From positions 1 through 64,000 of the forward strand of contig JAJZUQ010000006.1 of NCBI GenBank assembly GCA_021848385.1: a DNA stretch of 64,000 nt, given 5' to 3'. Of this stretch, positions 53,556 through 62,891 are shown piece by piece. Position 1 is the first letter of the stretch. Each line of letters begins with the position of its first letter. Under the pieces are notes generated by a model, which saw only the letters and a list, made by a program, of their open reading frames with translations, had not been told where the DNA came from and made no database searches. A program made the translations under genes and the position numbers. This DNA comes from Deltaproteobacteria bacterium (GTDB taxonomy: Bacteria > Desulfobacterota > Desulfuromonadia > Geobacterales > Geobacteraceae).

Positions 53556-54995
53556 ATGAAATACCAAGCCGTCATCGGTCTCGAAGTCCACGTCCAGCTT
53601 CTTACCAACAGCAAGATATTCTGCGGCTGTTCGACAAAATTCGGCGCCCCCCCCAACTCCCAGACCTGCCCGGTCTGTCTGGGGCTCCCCGGCGCGCTGC
53701 CGGTGCTGAACAAGAAGGTGGTGGAGTTCGCCATCCGGGCGGGGCTTGCCACGAACCACTCCATCGCGCCCCGGAGCGTCTTCGCCCGGAAGAACTACTT
53801 CTATCCCGACCTTCCCAAGGGGTACCAGATCAGCCAGTACGAGCTCCCCATCTGCATAAACGGCCACCTGGACATCGAGGTGGAGGGGGATACCAAGAGA
53901 ATCGGTATCACCCGCATCCATATGGAAGAGGACGCGGGGAAGCTGGTCCATGCGGATGTTCCCGGCGTGGGTGACGATTCCTGCGTAGACCTGAACCGGG
54001 CCTGCACGCCGCTTTTGGAGGTGGTCTCCGAACCGGACCTGCGGAGCGCCGATGAGGCGGTGGCCTATCTGAAAAAGCTCCACCAGATCGTGGTCTACCT
54101 CGGTATCTGCGACGGCAACATGGAGGAGGGGAGTTTCCGCTGTGACGCCAACGTCTCCGTGATGCCGGTGGGGTCGGCTACCTTCGGCACCCGGGCGGAG
54201 ATCAAGAATGTCAACTCCTTCAAGTTCGTCAAGCAGGCGATCGAGTACGAGATCGAGCGGCAGATCGAGCTGATCGAGGATGGGGGGAAGGTGGTGCAGG
54301 AGACGAGGCTGTTCGACCCGAACAGCGGCACCACCCGCTCCATGCGGGGCAAGGAGGAGGCCCACGACTACCGTTACTTCCCCGACCCGGACCTGGTGCC
54401 GCTGGTCATCTCCGACGACTGGGTGGAGGACGTCCGCCTCTCCCTCCCCGAGCTTCCCGTCGCACGTCTCGCGCGCTACCAGGCGGAACTGGGGCTTCCC
54501 TTCTACGACGCGGAGGTACTGACCGCCAGCCGCGAACTGGCCGATTATTTTGAGGCGTGCCTTGCCCTCTACCCCCAGGCGAAGCCGGTGGCCAACTGGG
54601 TGATGGGGGAGGTGACCCGGGGTCTGAACGACAGCGGGCTCGCCATCACCGCCTGCCCGGTGACGCCGGAGCTGCTGGCTGAGCTCCTGAAACTTATCGA
54701 TGCGGGGACGATCTCCAACAAGATCGCCAAGACCGTCTTCGACGAGATGTGGCAGAGCGGCAAGGCGCCGGCGGCTATCGTGGAGGAGAAGGGGCTCGTC
54801 CAGGTCTCGGACACGGGGGAGATCGAGCGGATCATCGACGAAATACTCGCCGCCAACCAGGGGCAGGTGGAGGAGTTCCGCGGTGGCAAGGAGAAGGTCT
54901 TCGGCTTCTTCGTCGGCCAGGTAATGCGGGCCTCCAAGGGGAAGGCGAACCCGGCGGTGGTGAACGACCTGCTGCTGAAAAAACTCAAAGGCTGA
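53556..54995 (+). CDS. gatB: Aspartyl/glutamyl-tRNA amidotransferase subunit B
   Basis: GatB binds the mischarged tRNA and phosphorylates the carboxylate for amidation. The protein has 479 residues. It starts [23 protein letters not shown]; the metal-site cysteines include C-x-C (FCGCS) and [21 protein letters not shown]-type [11 protein letters not shown] and [13 protein letters not shown] are conserved, and the C-terminal YqeY-like helical domain ends [21 protein letters not shown]. The ATG at 53556 fixes the family N-terminus; the frame is open upstream to 53364 but is repeat-derived. Confidence 0.96.
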   Translation: MKYQAVIGLEVHVQLLTNSKIFCGCSTKFGAPPNSQTCPVCLGLPGALPVLNKKVVEFAIRAGLATNHSIAPRSVFARKNYFYPDLPKGYQISQYELPICINGHLDIEVEGDTKRIGITRIHMEEDAGKLVHADVPGVGDDSCVDLNRACTPLLEVVSEPDLRSADEAVAYLKKLHQIVVYLGICDGNMEEGSFRCDANVSVMPVGSATFGTRAEIKNVNSFKFVKQAIEYEIERQIELIEDGGKVVQETRLFDPNSGTTRSMRGKEEAHDYRYFPDPDLVPLVISDDWVEDVRLSLPELPVARLARYQAELGLPFYDAEVLTASRELADYFEACLALYPQAKPVANWVMGEVTRGLNDSGLAITACPVTPELLAELLKLIDAGTISNKIAKTVFDEMWQSGKAPAAIVEEKGLVQVSDTGEIERIIDEILAANQGQVEEFRGGKEKVFGFFVGQVMRASKGKANPAVVNDLLLKKLKG

Positions 54996-55038
54996 TTTAA
55001 CATCCACCACAGAGGCACGGATAAATAAGCAAATCGCT

Positions 55039-55150
55039 TTACCGCAAAGACGCAAAGGACGCGAAGGAATGCAGAGCGACTTCTTTAAGGGGTATGTCAG
55101 ACTCAAAATCTGGTGGGTTTTCTTTGCGTTCTTTGCGACTTTGCGGTTCA
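55039..55150. repeat. Intergenic inverted-repeat element, family B copy 2
   Basis: ACCGCAAAGACGCAAAGGA on the left faces TTTGCGTTCTTTGCGACTTT and GCGGT on the right. It lies 43 bases past the gatB stop; a family C-like word CACCACAGAGGCACGG lies between. Confidence 0.8.
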
Positions 55151-55183
55151 CTAATCAGTTTTTTCGTTTTACATGAGGTCTTT

Positions 55184-56224
55184 ATGTCTTTCCGTACGAT
55201 CGAATGGCGCGACGACAAGGTGGTGATGATCGACCAGACCCGGCTCCCTGGCGAAGAGGTGTACAACGAGTACAGCGACTTCAAGGGGGTGGCGGAGGCG
55301 ATCCGTGGGATGATCATCCGCGGCGCCCCTGCCATCGGTGTCGCGGCAGCCATGGGGGTCGCCCTGGGGAGCAGGGAGATCATCGCCGATACCCATGAGT
55401 CGTTCTACCAGCAGCTCTCCAATGTCTGCGATGTACTGGCCCGCACCCGCCCGACGGCGGTCAACCTGTTCTGGGCCATCGAGCGGATGAAGCGGGTAGC
55501 AGAGGCCCATCGCGACAAGGACCTGAACAGCATCCGCGCCATGCTCAAGGCGGAGGCGATCAGCATCGAGCAGGAAGACTTGCAGATCTGCCGGGCCATC
55601 GGCAGGAACGGTGCGGCGCTCATAAAAGAGGGCGCTACCATCCTCACCCACTGCAACGCCGGCGGTCTGGCCACAGCCGGCTACGGCACTGCCCTCGGCG
55701 TGATCCGTGCCGCCCATGAGGCGGGGAAGAATATCCAGGTGTTTGCCGACGAGACCCGCCCCTGGCTCCAGGGTGCGCGTCTCACCGCATGGGAACTGAT
55801 GAAGGACAACATCCCGGTGACTCTCATCTCCGACAACATGGCCGGTTTTTTCATGAAGAAAGGGGAGATAACCTGCTGCGTGGTGGGGGCAGACCGGATC
55901 GCCGCCAACGGCGACACCGCCAACAAGATAGGCACCTACAGTGTGGCGGTGCTGGCAAGGGAGAACGGCATCCCCTTCTACGTGGCGGCCCCCATCTCCA
56001 CCCTGGACCTGACCCTTGCCAATGGCGACGCCATCCCCATCGAGGAGCGCAATGCACGGGAGGTGACCCACATCCAGGGAGTCCCCGTGGCGCCGGAGGG
56101 GGTGAGGGTTCGCAACCCAGCCTTCGACGTCACCCCCGCCAAATATATCACCGGCATCATCACCGAAAAGGGGGTCGTGCGGGGTGATTACGAACGGGAG
56201 CTGAAGCGGCTGGTGGGGCAATGA
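55184..56224 (+). CDS. mtnA: S-methyl-5-thioribose-1-phosphate isomerase
   Basis: MtnA converts methylthioribose-1-phosphate to methylthioribulose-1-phosphate in methionine salvage. The protein has 346 residues. Conserved blocks are [13 protein letters not shown], the catalytic cysteine in [34 protein letters not shown], and the catalytic aspartate in [20 protein letters not shown]. Start 55184 follows GAGG. Its stop overlaps the glnE start by 4 bases. Other salvage genes are not in the window. Confidence 0.95.
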   Translation: MSFRTIEWRDDKVVMIDQTRLPGEEVYNEYSDFKGVAEAIRGMIIRGAPAIGVAAAMGVALGSREIIADTHESFYQQLSNVCDVLARTRPTAVNLFWAIERMKRVAEAHRDKDLNSIRAMLKAEAISIEQEDLQICRAIGRNGAALIKEGATILTHCNAGGLATAGYGTALGVIRAAHEAGKNIQVFADETRPWLQGARLTAWELMKDNIPVTLISDNMAGFFMKKGEITCCVVGADRIAANGDTANKIGTYSVAVLARENGIPFYVAAPISTLDLTLANGDAIPIEERNAREVTHIQGVPVAPEGVRVRNPAFDVTPAKYITGIITEKGVVRGDYERELKRLVGQ

Positions 56225-59200
56225 CCCGGGGTGCCGAGTTCGCCGCGGCTCTGGAGCAGGCCCTGACTGGTGAGCCGGCAGCGGAGAAGGACCGGCAGCT
56301 TGGCACGTTCCTGGAAAGTCATGGCTTTGCCTACGGCGCCCGCTCGGCCACCAACCTGCGCCTCCTGGCAGATGTCCTTCCCCCCGATACCCTGAAATCT
56401 GTCTCCATCGCCACACTTGCCACGGCACTCCCCGACATGGCGCTGAACGGCCTTGAGCGGATCAGCACCGTCGTCCCCCGCGACGAACTTCTGGCCGTCT
56501 GCAACAAAAAACAGAGCCTGAACCAGTTGATAACCATCTGCGGAGCCTCCCCCTTTCTGACCAACATCATCGGCCGGGACCCTGTCTTTTTTCACCAGCT
56601 TTTCAATGAACGCCAGATCAACCTCCGCCGCAGCGAAGCCGAAACACTTGCCGCCCTGCGTGCCCTTGCAGGGGAGACGGATGATTATCCCGCCATTTTC
56701 GGGGTTCTGCGCCGCTTCAAATTCGCCGAGATACTCCGCATCGCCGCCCGGGACCTGAACGGACTGGCCCCCCTGGAGGAGGTGACCGGCGAACTCTCTT
56801 CCCTGGCCGCTGCATCCCTTCAGATCGCCTACGAGGTCGCCCGACGCCGGCTCGTCATCGAGCATGGCGTGCCGCTCATGCAGACCCCCCAGGGGGAACG
56901 GGAAGCGGACCTGACCGTTATCGGCATGGGGAAATTCGGCGGCCGGGAGCTCAATTTTTCTTCGGACATCGACATCATCTACTTCTATTCCTCCGACAAG
57001 GGGGAAACGGCCGGCGTCCCCGACGGCCAGGGAGGGGTGAAGGGAAAGCTTTCCCTCCATGCCTTCTTCGTCAAGCTGGGAGAGATGGTTTCCAAGGCGG
57101 TTTCCCAGGTAACGGAAGACGGTTTCGTGTTCCGCGTGGACATGGGGCTGCGGCCTGAGGGAAAGAGCGGCGACATGGCCTGTTCCCTTCGCTCCGCCGA
57201 GGTGTACTACGAATCGTGGGGACAGTCATGGGAGCGTGCCGCCATGCTCAAGGCGCGGCCGGTCGCCGGCTCCATCGAGCTGGGTGAACAGCTGCTGCGT
57301 TCCATCGAGCCTTTTGTCTACCGCAAGTACCTGGACTACAACCTCGTGGAAGACATGATGGGGATGAAGAAGAAGATTGACGCCTCTCTCGCCCGATCTC
57401 AGGAGGGGGAATACAACATCAAGCTCGGTCGGGGGGGGATCCGGGAGATCGAGTTCTTCATCCAGGCCCTGCAACTGGTCTATGCCGGCAAGAATCCTTC
57501 GCTGCGCCAGAAAAACTCCCTGTTGGCGCTGGCCGGGCTGCTGGAGGCGCGCATCATTAATGAGGAGGATTGCAACGCCCTCCGTGAGGCCTATCGCTTC
57601 CTCCGCACCGTAGAGCACCGGATCCAGGTTGTTCAGGAGCGCCAGACCCACTCGCTTCCCCATAAAGAGGAGGAGATGAGGGCTCTCGCCCGACGATGCG
57701 GGTATATGCGCGTCGATGGTCTGGAGAAGTTCCGGCAGGTGCTGGAGGAGCATCGCACTGCGGTTTCCGTCATCTATGGCGGCCTGTTCCTCTCCCGGGA
57801 CGAGAAGCTGCGGGAGGAGGTTAATCCGGAGATCTATTTTTTCTTCGACCGGAATGCCGATCCGGACCTGATCAAGGACATGCTGGCGGAACGGCGCTTC
57901 GAAAGGGTCGATGCTGCTTATGACCACCTGATCCTCCTGCGGGACGGCCCCCCCCGGGCCAATCTCACCGAGCGGGCGCGGCGGCTTCTGGAAAAGATCG
58001 CCCCACTGCTCCTCCAGGAGATATTCGCCTCCCCCGACCCGGACATGTCGCTGACCAACCTGGAGCGGTTTCTCTGCGCCGTCGGTTCCCGTTCATCCAT
58101 TTATGCCCTGCTGGCGGAGAACCGGGAGATACTCAAACTGCTCGTTTCCCTGTTCGGAATGTCGGAATTTCTCGCGAAGATATTTTTCAGCCATCCGGAA
58201 CTGCTGGACAGCATGGTGTCCCGCTCCTATGCCACCTTCGTCAAGGAGAGGGAGGAGATAGAGACCGAACTGGCGGCTCTTCTGGAGCTGGCGGAGGACT
58301 TCGAGGAGCGGCTTGACGTATTGCGCCGATACCGCCACGAGGAATTCCTCCGGATCGGCATGAACGACACCTACGGCAAGTTGGGCCAGACCGAGATCGC
58401 CACCCAGCTTACCAACCTTGCCGATGTCTGTCTGGCTGCCGCCCACCGGATAGCGCAAGGGGAGCTGGCCCGGTTCGGCCGGCCGACCTGGACCGGTGCC
58501 GACGGAGTGGTGCGGGAAGCGGACTTCGCCGTGGTCGGCATGGGAAAGATGGGAGGGTACGAGCTCAACTACCACTCGGATCTGGACATCATCTATATCT
58601 ACGACCACCAGGGGATTACCGACGGCGAAAAGCAGGTGACCAATCACGAGTACTTCGCCAAGCTTGCCCAGAAGATCATCTCCATCCTCACCACCCAGAC
58701 CCGGGAAGGGTTCGTCTACAAAATCGACACCCGGCTTCGACCGTCGGGAAATGCCGGCCCGCTGGTAACGTCACTCGGTTCGTTCCGTGATTACCACCGG
58801 GAGGAATCCCAGCTCTGGGAGCGCCAGGCCCTCACCAAGGCACGGGTGGTTCTGGGAGGGAAACTGCTGGCGGAAAGCATCGGGGAGATCATCCGGCAGA
58901 CGGTGTATGGCGTCTGCGTAACCGAGGATGCCCGCCAGGAGATCCACCGCCTCCGGATGCGGATGGAAAACGAGATCGCCCGGGAGAGCGAAGGGAGTTA
59001 CAATATCAAGACCGGCCGGGGGGGGATGGTGGATGTGGAGTTCATCGTCCAGTACCTGCAGTTACGGTACGGCTGCAATCATTCCGAAATTCGCAGTTCG
59101 AGCACGTTGACGGCACTGAAGGGACTGAAGGGGGAAGGGCTGATCAGCGAGGAAGCTTTTGCCGTTCTCTCCCACGGCTACAAGTTCCTCCGCCGGCTGG

Positions 59201-59412
59201 AGAACCGCCTGCGGATCATCCATGACCATTCCATGAACGATCTCGGCGGGTCGCGGGAGTACCTGGACAAGCTGGCACGCCGTCTCGGGTATGATCCGAA
59301 GCTGAAGCATCCGGGGGACACCCTCATGCGGGACTACGAAGAGGTGACGGAGCAGGTGCGCCGGGTGTATGCGACGATCCTGGGAGAGGAATCAGAAGAG
59401 AGTGCCGGCTAA
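56221..59412 (+). CDS. glnE: Bifunctional glutamine synthetase adenylyl-transferase/removase
   Basis: GlnE adds and removes AMP on glutamine synthetase in response to nitrogen status through PII. The protein has 1063 residues, slightly longer than E. coli GlnE. The two nucleotidyltransferase domains are visible: [22 protein letters not shown] near 237-258 (removase) and [23 protein letters not shown] near 773-795 (transferase). LRPEGKSGD and [11 protein letters not shown] follow each. Helical linkers lie between. ATGA overlap with mtnA suggests coupled translation, an odd pair functionally. Confidence 0.96.
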   Translation: MTRGAEFAAALEQALTGEPAAEKDRQLGTFLESHGFAYGARSATNLRLLADVLPPDTLKSVSIATLATALPDMALNGLERISTVVPRDELLAVCNKKQSLNQLITICGASPFLTNIIGRDPVFFHQLFNERQINLRRSEAETLAALRALAGETDDYPAIFGVLRRFKFAEILRIAARDLNGLAPLEEVTGELSSLAAASLQIAYEVARRRLVIEHGVPLMQTPQGEREADLTVIGMGKFGGRELNFSSDIDIIYFYSSDKGETAGVPDGQGGVKGKLSLHAFFVKLGEMVSKAVSQVTEDGFVFRVDMGLRPEGKSGDMACSLRSAEVYYESWGQSWERAAMLKARPVAGSIELGEQLLRSIEPFVYRKYLDYNLVEDMMGMKKKIDASLARSQEGEYNIKLGRGGIREIEFFIQALQLVYAGKNPSLRQKNSLLALAGLLEARIINEEDCNALREAYRFLRTVEHRIQVVQERQTHSLPHKEEEMRALARRCGYMRVDGLEKFRQVLEEHRTAVSVIYGGLFLSRDEKLREEVNPEIYFFFDRNADPDLIKDMLAERRFERVDAAYDHLILLRDGPPRANLTERARRLLEKIAPLLLQEIFASPDPDMSLTNLERFLCAVGSRSSIYALLAENREILKLLVSLFGMSEFLAKIFFSHPELLDSMVSRSYATFVKEREEIETELAALLELAEDFEERLDVLRRYRHEEFLRIGMNDTYGKLGQTEIATQLTNLADVCLAAAHRIAQGELARFGRPTWTGADGVVREADFAVVGMGKMGGYELNYHSDLDIIYIYDHQGITDGEKQVTNHEYFAKLAQKIISILTTQTREGFVYKIDTRLRPSGNAGPLVTSLGSFRDYHREESQLWERQALTKARVVLGGKLLAESIGEIIRQTVYGVCVTEDARQEIHRLRMRMENEIARESEGSYNIKTGRGGMVDVEFIVQYLQLRYGCNHSEIRSSSTLTALKGLKGEGLISEEAFAVLSHGYKFLRRLENRLRIIHDHSMNDLGGSREYLDKLARRLGYDPKLKHPGDTLMRDYEEVTEQVRRVYATILGEESEESAG

Positions 59413-59467
59413 TGGGGATTTGTGGTATTGTGCCACACAGGATTTTCAAAACCTATTGAGATATAGC

Positions 59468-59635
59468 TGACGGCGGAGCCTCGTCCGTTACGGTCGTGCC
59501 GTTCGCTACGGACCTTCACCCGAGTCAGTTCTGATGGGGCACGACGCTACATCCCGTTTCTTGCTCAGAGGATACTTCTGGCGGGTGTCCGCTGCCGCTC
59601 GGTCTCTTCCCTCCACTGCCGAGACTCCGCCGTCA
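59468..59635. repeat. Intergenic inverted-repeat element, family D
   Basis: TGACGGCGGAGCCTCG (59468-59483) faces CGAGACTCCGCCGTCA (59620-59635). The 136-base centre and the rest of the 350-base gap hold a short hairpin (AACCAATAAAATTGG near 59678) and no gene. Confidence 0.75.
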
Positions 59636-59762
59636 CCTACCGCTCATCGGATGAACTCCGAATTCAGGCCCAAAAGAAACCAATAAAATTGGCCTTTTCG
59701 ATTGGATTTATCGCTTTTATCTGCGTCAATCTGCGTTAACGTTCAAGGATGATTCCCGGAAA

Positions 59763-60419
59763 TTGAAAGACCGACTTTTGGAAATCTATGACCTGCTCCT
59801 GGCCCGCTATGGCCACCGCCACTGGTGGCCGGCGGAGACCCCCTTTGAGGTCTGCGTCGGGGCGATTCTGACCCAGAATACCAACTGGGGGAATGTGGAG
59901 AAGGCCATCGCCAACCTGAAGCGGGACGGGCTTCTCTCTCCCGAAGCGCTCCGTGACGTTCCGGTCGCGGTGCTGGCGGACGTGATCCGCCCTTCCGGGT
60001 TTTTCAACGTGAAAAGCATCCGGTTAAAAGCATTCGTGGCGCATCTGTTCGACCATCATGGCGGGAGCCTGGAGCGGATGTTCGCCGGGGAATGGCGGAA
60101 GCTGCGGGAGGAACTGCTGGGAGTGCCGGGAATCGGCCGGGAGACCTGCGATTCGATTCTGCTTTATGCCGGAGGGAAGCCGTCCTTCGTGGTGGATGCC
60201 TACACGAAGCGTCTCTTCTCGGCCCTTGGTCTCGTCTCAGAAAAGGCCGACTACGAAACGGTCCGCTCCCTCTTCATGGACAATCTTCCCGCCGACCACC
60301 GCTTCTACAACGAATACCATGCCCTCATCGTCCATCACGGCAAGGAACACTGCCGCAAGCGCCCCCGCTGCGCCGGCTGTCCCCTCCATGTCTGTCCTTC
60401 AGCCATTCATCTCCAGTGA
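59763..60419 (+). CDS. Endonuclease III-like DNA glycosylase (HhH-GPD, 4Fe-4S)
   Basis: This 218-residue protein excises damaged bases. EVCVGAILTQNTNWGNVEKAI opens the fold, the helix-hairpin-helix is LLGVPGIGRETCDSILLYAGG, and the catalytic aspartate is in FVVDAYTKR. The C-terminal cluster loop is C-x6-C-x2-C-x5-C (HCRKRPRCAGCPLHVC). The usual catalytic lysine site of Nth lies in GIGRETCDS here (threonine/arginine), so it may be a monofunctional glycosylase. No in-frame ATG is near; the best start is TTG at 59763 with AAGGA 13 bases before it. Its 3' end overlaps the convergent next gene by 21 bases. Confidence 0.85.
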   Translation: MKDRLLEIYDLLLARYGHRHWWPAETPFEVCVGAILTQNTNWGNVEKAIANLKRDGLLSPEALRDVPVAVLADVIRPSGFFNVKSIRLKAFVAHLFDHHGGSLERMFAGEWRKLREELLGVPGIGRETCDSILLYAGGKPSFVVDAYTKRLFSALGLVSEKADYETVRSLFMDNLPADHRFYNEYHALIVHHGKEHCRKRPRCAGCPLHVCPSAIHLQ

Positions 60420-61325
60420 CTCCACCCGGTTCCGGCCGTTCTTCTTTGCCCGGTAGAGTGCCTCGTCGGCATTCCGCAGCAGGGTGTCGACGGAGTCGAC
60501 TCGCGGGGAAGGAAAAGTCGCAACGCCGAGGCTGATGGTGACGTTAAGTGACTGGAGCCTTCCTGAAAAGATAATCTCTTCAATCCCCTTTCTCAGTCGC
60601 TCCGCGAACTGCAGAGCCTGGGCGGTGCCGGTATCCGGCAGGATCACAACGAACTCCTCGCCTCCGTAACGGGCGGCGGTGTCGTAGCGACGGATCAGGT
60701 CCCTGATGAAGGCAGCCACCATCGTCAGGACCATATCTCCCTCCTGGTGGCCATAGGTGTCGTTGACTTTTTTAAAATGGTCGATATCGGCCATTACCAG
60801 GGAGAATGATTCGTTTTTCCTGATGGAACGCGGGAATTCCCGTTCGAGGGCCTCCGTGAAGTAGCGCCGGTTGTTGAGGCCGGTCAGCGGATCGGTGTTG
60901 GAGAGTTCCGTAAGGAGTTCGTTGGACTTTTTCAGTGCGTCCTGAAGTGCCTTGATCTTGAGCTGCACCTTGACCCGCGCCACCAGTTCGCCGGCGTCGA
61001 AGGGCTTGGTGACGTAATCGCACGCCCCCTGCTCCAGTCCCCGGATTTTGAGATCCAGGTCTTCGCGGCCGGTCAGCATGATGACGGGGATGTCCTTAAG
61101 CCCCCCCTGCGTCTGCATCAGGGCCATGAACTTGAAGCCGTCCATGCGTGGCATCTCCAGGTCGCAGAGCACCAGGTCCGCGGGGTTGTCGAGGAGTGCC
61201 TTGAACCCATCGATACCATCTCCGGCCTGCCGGTACAGGTCGAAGAGAGCACATTTTTGCAGTGTCTGGATTATCTGGTCGCGGACGGTTTCCGAATCAT
61301 CAATGACGAGTACGCTGGTTGGCAC
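60399..61325 (-). CDS. Response-regulator diguanylate cyclase (REC-GGDEF)
   Basis: This 308-residue protein has a receiver domain (SVLVIDDSETVRDQ; phospho-acceptor D55 in LCDLEMPRMDG; T85 and K107 conserved) and a GGDEF domain. The signature is GGEEF at 221-225. An intact inhibitory RxxD site (R212-RY-D215) lies five residues before it, so it should be product-inhibited. Layout is like WspR/PleD with one receiver. The sensor kinase is not adjacent. It follows the Nudix gene by 21 bases. Cytoplasmic. Confidence 0.93.
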   Translation of the reverse strand: MPTSVLVIDDSETVRDQIIQTLQKCALFDLYRQAGDGIDGFKALLDNPADLVLCDLEMPRMDGFKFMALMQTQGGLKDIPVIMLTGREDLDLKIRGLEQGACDYVTKPFDAGELVARVKVQLKIKALQDALKKSNELLTELSNTDPLTGLNNRRYFTEALEREFPRSIRKNESFSLVMADIDHFKKVNDTYGHQEGDMVLTMVAAFIRDLIRRYDTAARYGGEEFVVILPDTGTAQALQFAERLRKGIEEIIFSGRLQSLNVTISLGVATFPSPRVDSVDTLLRNADEALYRAKKNGRNRVESLEMNG

Positions 61326-61346
61326 GGTATCCTTCCCCTTCGAGGG

Positions 61347-61928
61347 CTATTTCAACGCATCCCTTGTGCTATCGTGAAAGACCAGATCGAGGAACTGCTT
61401 GAGGATGGCGGCGGTGAGCCCCCAGATTTCGTCGTTGCCGAAGGTGTAGAAATGGACCGGATGCTGGCGCCCCTTCCAGTTCCAGTCCTCGGTCCGGAAG
61501 ATCTCCGGCCTGAGCAGGTGGGAGAGGGGGACTTCCAGTACCCTTTCGATCTCCCAAACGTTGATCCTGAGGGGGTAATCGGCGGGGAAGAGGCCGACGC
61601 AAGGGGTGACCAGGTAATTGTGGATGGAGTAGAAATCGTCCAGCACCCCCAGTATCTCCACGTCTTCCGGGGCGATTCCGACCTCTTCCCAGGTTTCCCG
61701 CAGGGCGGTCTGGATGAGGTCCGTGTCGTCAGGTTCGGCGCTGCCGCCGGGAAAGGATATCTCCCCCCGGTGGTGGTTGAGGTGCTCGGTCCGCTTGGTG
61801 AGGAGGACGTGGTATTCCCCCTGTTTGGGGAAGAGGGGGAGGAGCACCGCCGCCGGCACGGGTCCGGGGGCCATGGGTGCCCGGACATGGGCGGCCAGGG
61901 CGGTCTTTATGTGATCTTTCAGGTCCAT
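61347..61928 (-). CDS. Nudix hydrolase, probable CoA pyrophosphatase
   Basis: This 193-residue protein has the Nudix box GGSAEPDDTDLIQTALRETWEEVGI (key residues G, E, RE..EE), preceded by LNHHRGEISFPGGSAE, the pattern of the CoA-pyrophosphatase (NudL/NUDT7) branch. It hydrolyses nucleotide diphosphate linkages, here probably of CoA. It lies between rpe (85 bases upstream, with a repeat) and the REC-GGDEF gene. No metal-site loss seen. Confidence 0.88.
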   Translation of the reverse strand: MDLKDHIKTALAAHVRAPMAPGPVPAAVLLPLFPKQGEYHVLLTKRTEHLNHHRGEISFPGGSAEPDDTDLIQTALRETWEEVGIAPEDVEILGVLDDFYSIHNYLVTPCVGLFPADYPLRINVWEIERVLEVPLSHLLRPEIFRTEDWNWKGRQHPVHFYTFGNDEIWGLTAAILKQFLDLVFHDSTRDALK

Positions 61929-61938
61929 GGGAAAACCA

Positions 61939-62015
61939 GTGCGGAAGGCTGGAAGCGCGGAAGGCTTGAAGGAAAAGTCGAAAGACTTACTTCAGCGCTT
62001 CCGATCTTCCGCACT
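61939..62015. repeat. Intergenic inverted repeat after rpe
   Basis: AGTGCGGAAG ... GGAAGCGC (61939-61958) faces GCGCTTCC ... CTTCCGCACT (61995-62015). The right arm ends on the rpe stop codon (62014-62016). Confidence 0.75.
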
Positions 62016-62679
62016 AAAGCACTGTTTCCTTCGCTCGCCGCTTCAGTTCCGCGATGGTGGCGGCATAGTCCGGGCTGCCGAATACGGCGCTCCCCGCCAC
62101 GAATACGTCGGCACCGGCGTGGGCGATCCGGTCGATGTTGTCGGTCTTGACCCCGCCGTCGACTTCCAGTTCCGTCTCCAGGCCGCGCTTGTCGAGCATC
62201 CCCCGCAGGGCATGGATCTTGGGGAGGCATGCCTCAATGAACGACTGTCCGCCGAACCCCGGGTTGACGGTCATGAGCAGAACCAGGTCAAGTTCTTCCA
62301 GAAGGTATTCCAGGACGTTGAGGGGGGTTGCCGGGTTGAGGGAGACGCCGGCTTTCTTCCCGAACGACTTGATGAGCTGAACTGTCCGGTGCAGATGGTG
62401 GGTCGCTTCGGCATGCACCACGATGATGTCGGAGCCGGCCTTGGCGAAGTCGGGGATGTAGCGGTCGGGATTCTCTATCATCAGGTGAACGTCAAGGGGA
62501 AGGTCGGTAACCCGCCGCACTGCTTCCACCACCAGGGGGCCGATAGTGATGTTGGGGACGAAATGGCCGTCCATGACGTCAATATGGATATAGTCGGCAC
62601 CAGCTGCCGCCACGGTCCGCACTTCGTCGCCAAGGCGGGCGAAATCGGCGGAGAGGATGGATGGGGCGATCTTTTTCAT
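62014..62679 (-). CDS. rpe: Ribulose-phosphate 3-epimerase
   Basis: Rpe interconverts ribulose-5-phosphate and xylulose-5-phosphate in the pentose phosphate pathway. The protein has 221 residues and a TIM-barrel fold. Blocks: [38 protein letters not shown] (metal His and Asp), [30 protein letters not shown] and [13 protein letters not shown]. The ATG at 62679 is set by the conserved N-terminus. rsmB lies upstream on the same strand, as in many genomes. Confidence 0.97.
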   Translation of the reverse strand: MKKIAPSILSADFARLGDEVRTVAAAGADYIHIDVMDGHFVPNITIGPLVVEAVRRVTDLPLDVHLMIENPDRYIPDFAKAGSDIIVVHAEATHHLHRTVQLIKSFGKKAGVSLNPATPLNVLEYLLEELDLVLLMTVNPGFGGQSFIEACLPKIHALRGMLDKRGLETELEVDGGVKTDNIDRIAHAGADVFVAGSAVFGSPDYAATIAELKRRAKETVL

Positions 62680-62711
62680 GTACGACCTCCGAAAGGGGAA
62701 AAATCTGTTTT

Positions 62712-62882
62712 CTACCACAGAGAACGCGGAGGAACGTGGAGGAAAAACCAGAAACGACCACGAATTACACCAATCATCACGAATTGAATCAAAACCATGT
62801 GGCCATGGTTTTATTCGTGTTATTCGTGGTTAAAAAATGTTTTTGACGTTCTCCGTGTTCCTCTGTGCCCTCTGTGTAAAGG
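62712..62882. repeat. Intergenic inverted-repeat element, family C copy 2
   Basis: Outer words ACCACAGAGAACGCGGAGG and CTCTGTGCCCTCTGTGT, middle words CCACGAATTACACC and TATTCGTGTTATTCGTGG, and a central AAAACCATG/CATGGTTTT form three nested palindromes. It begins 10 bases past the rsmB stop. Confidence 0.85.
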
Positions 62883-62891
62883 CTTTTGGTG

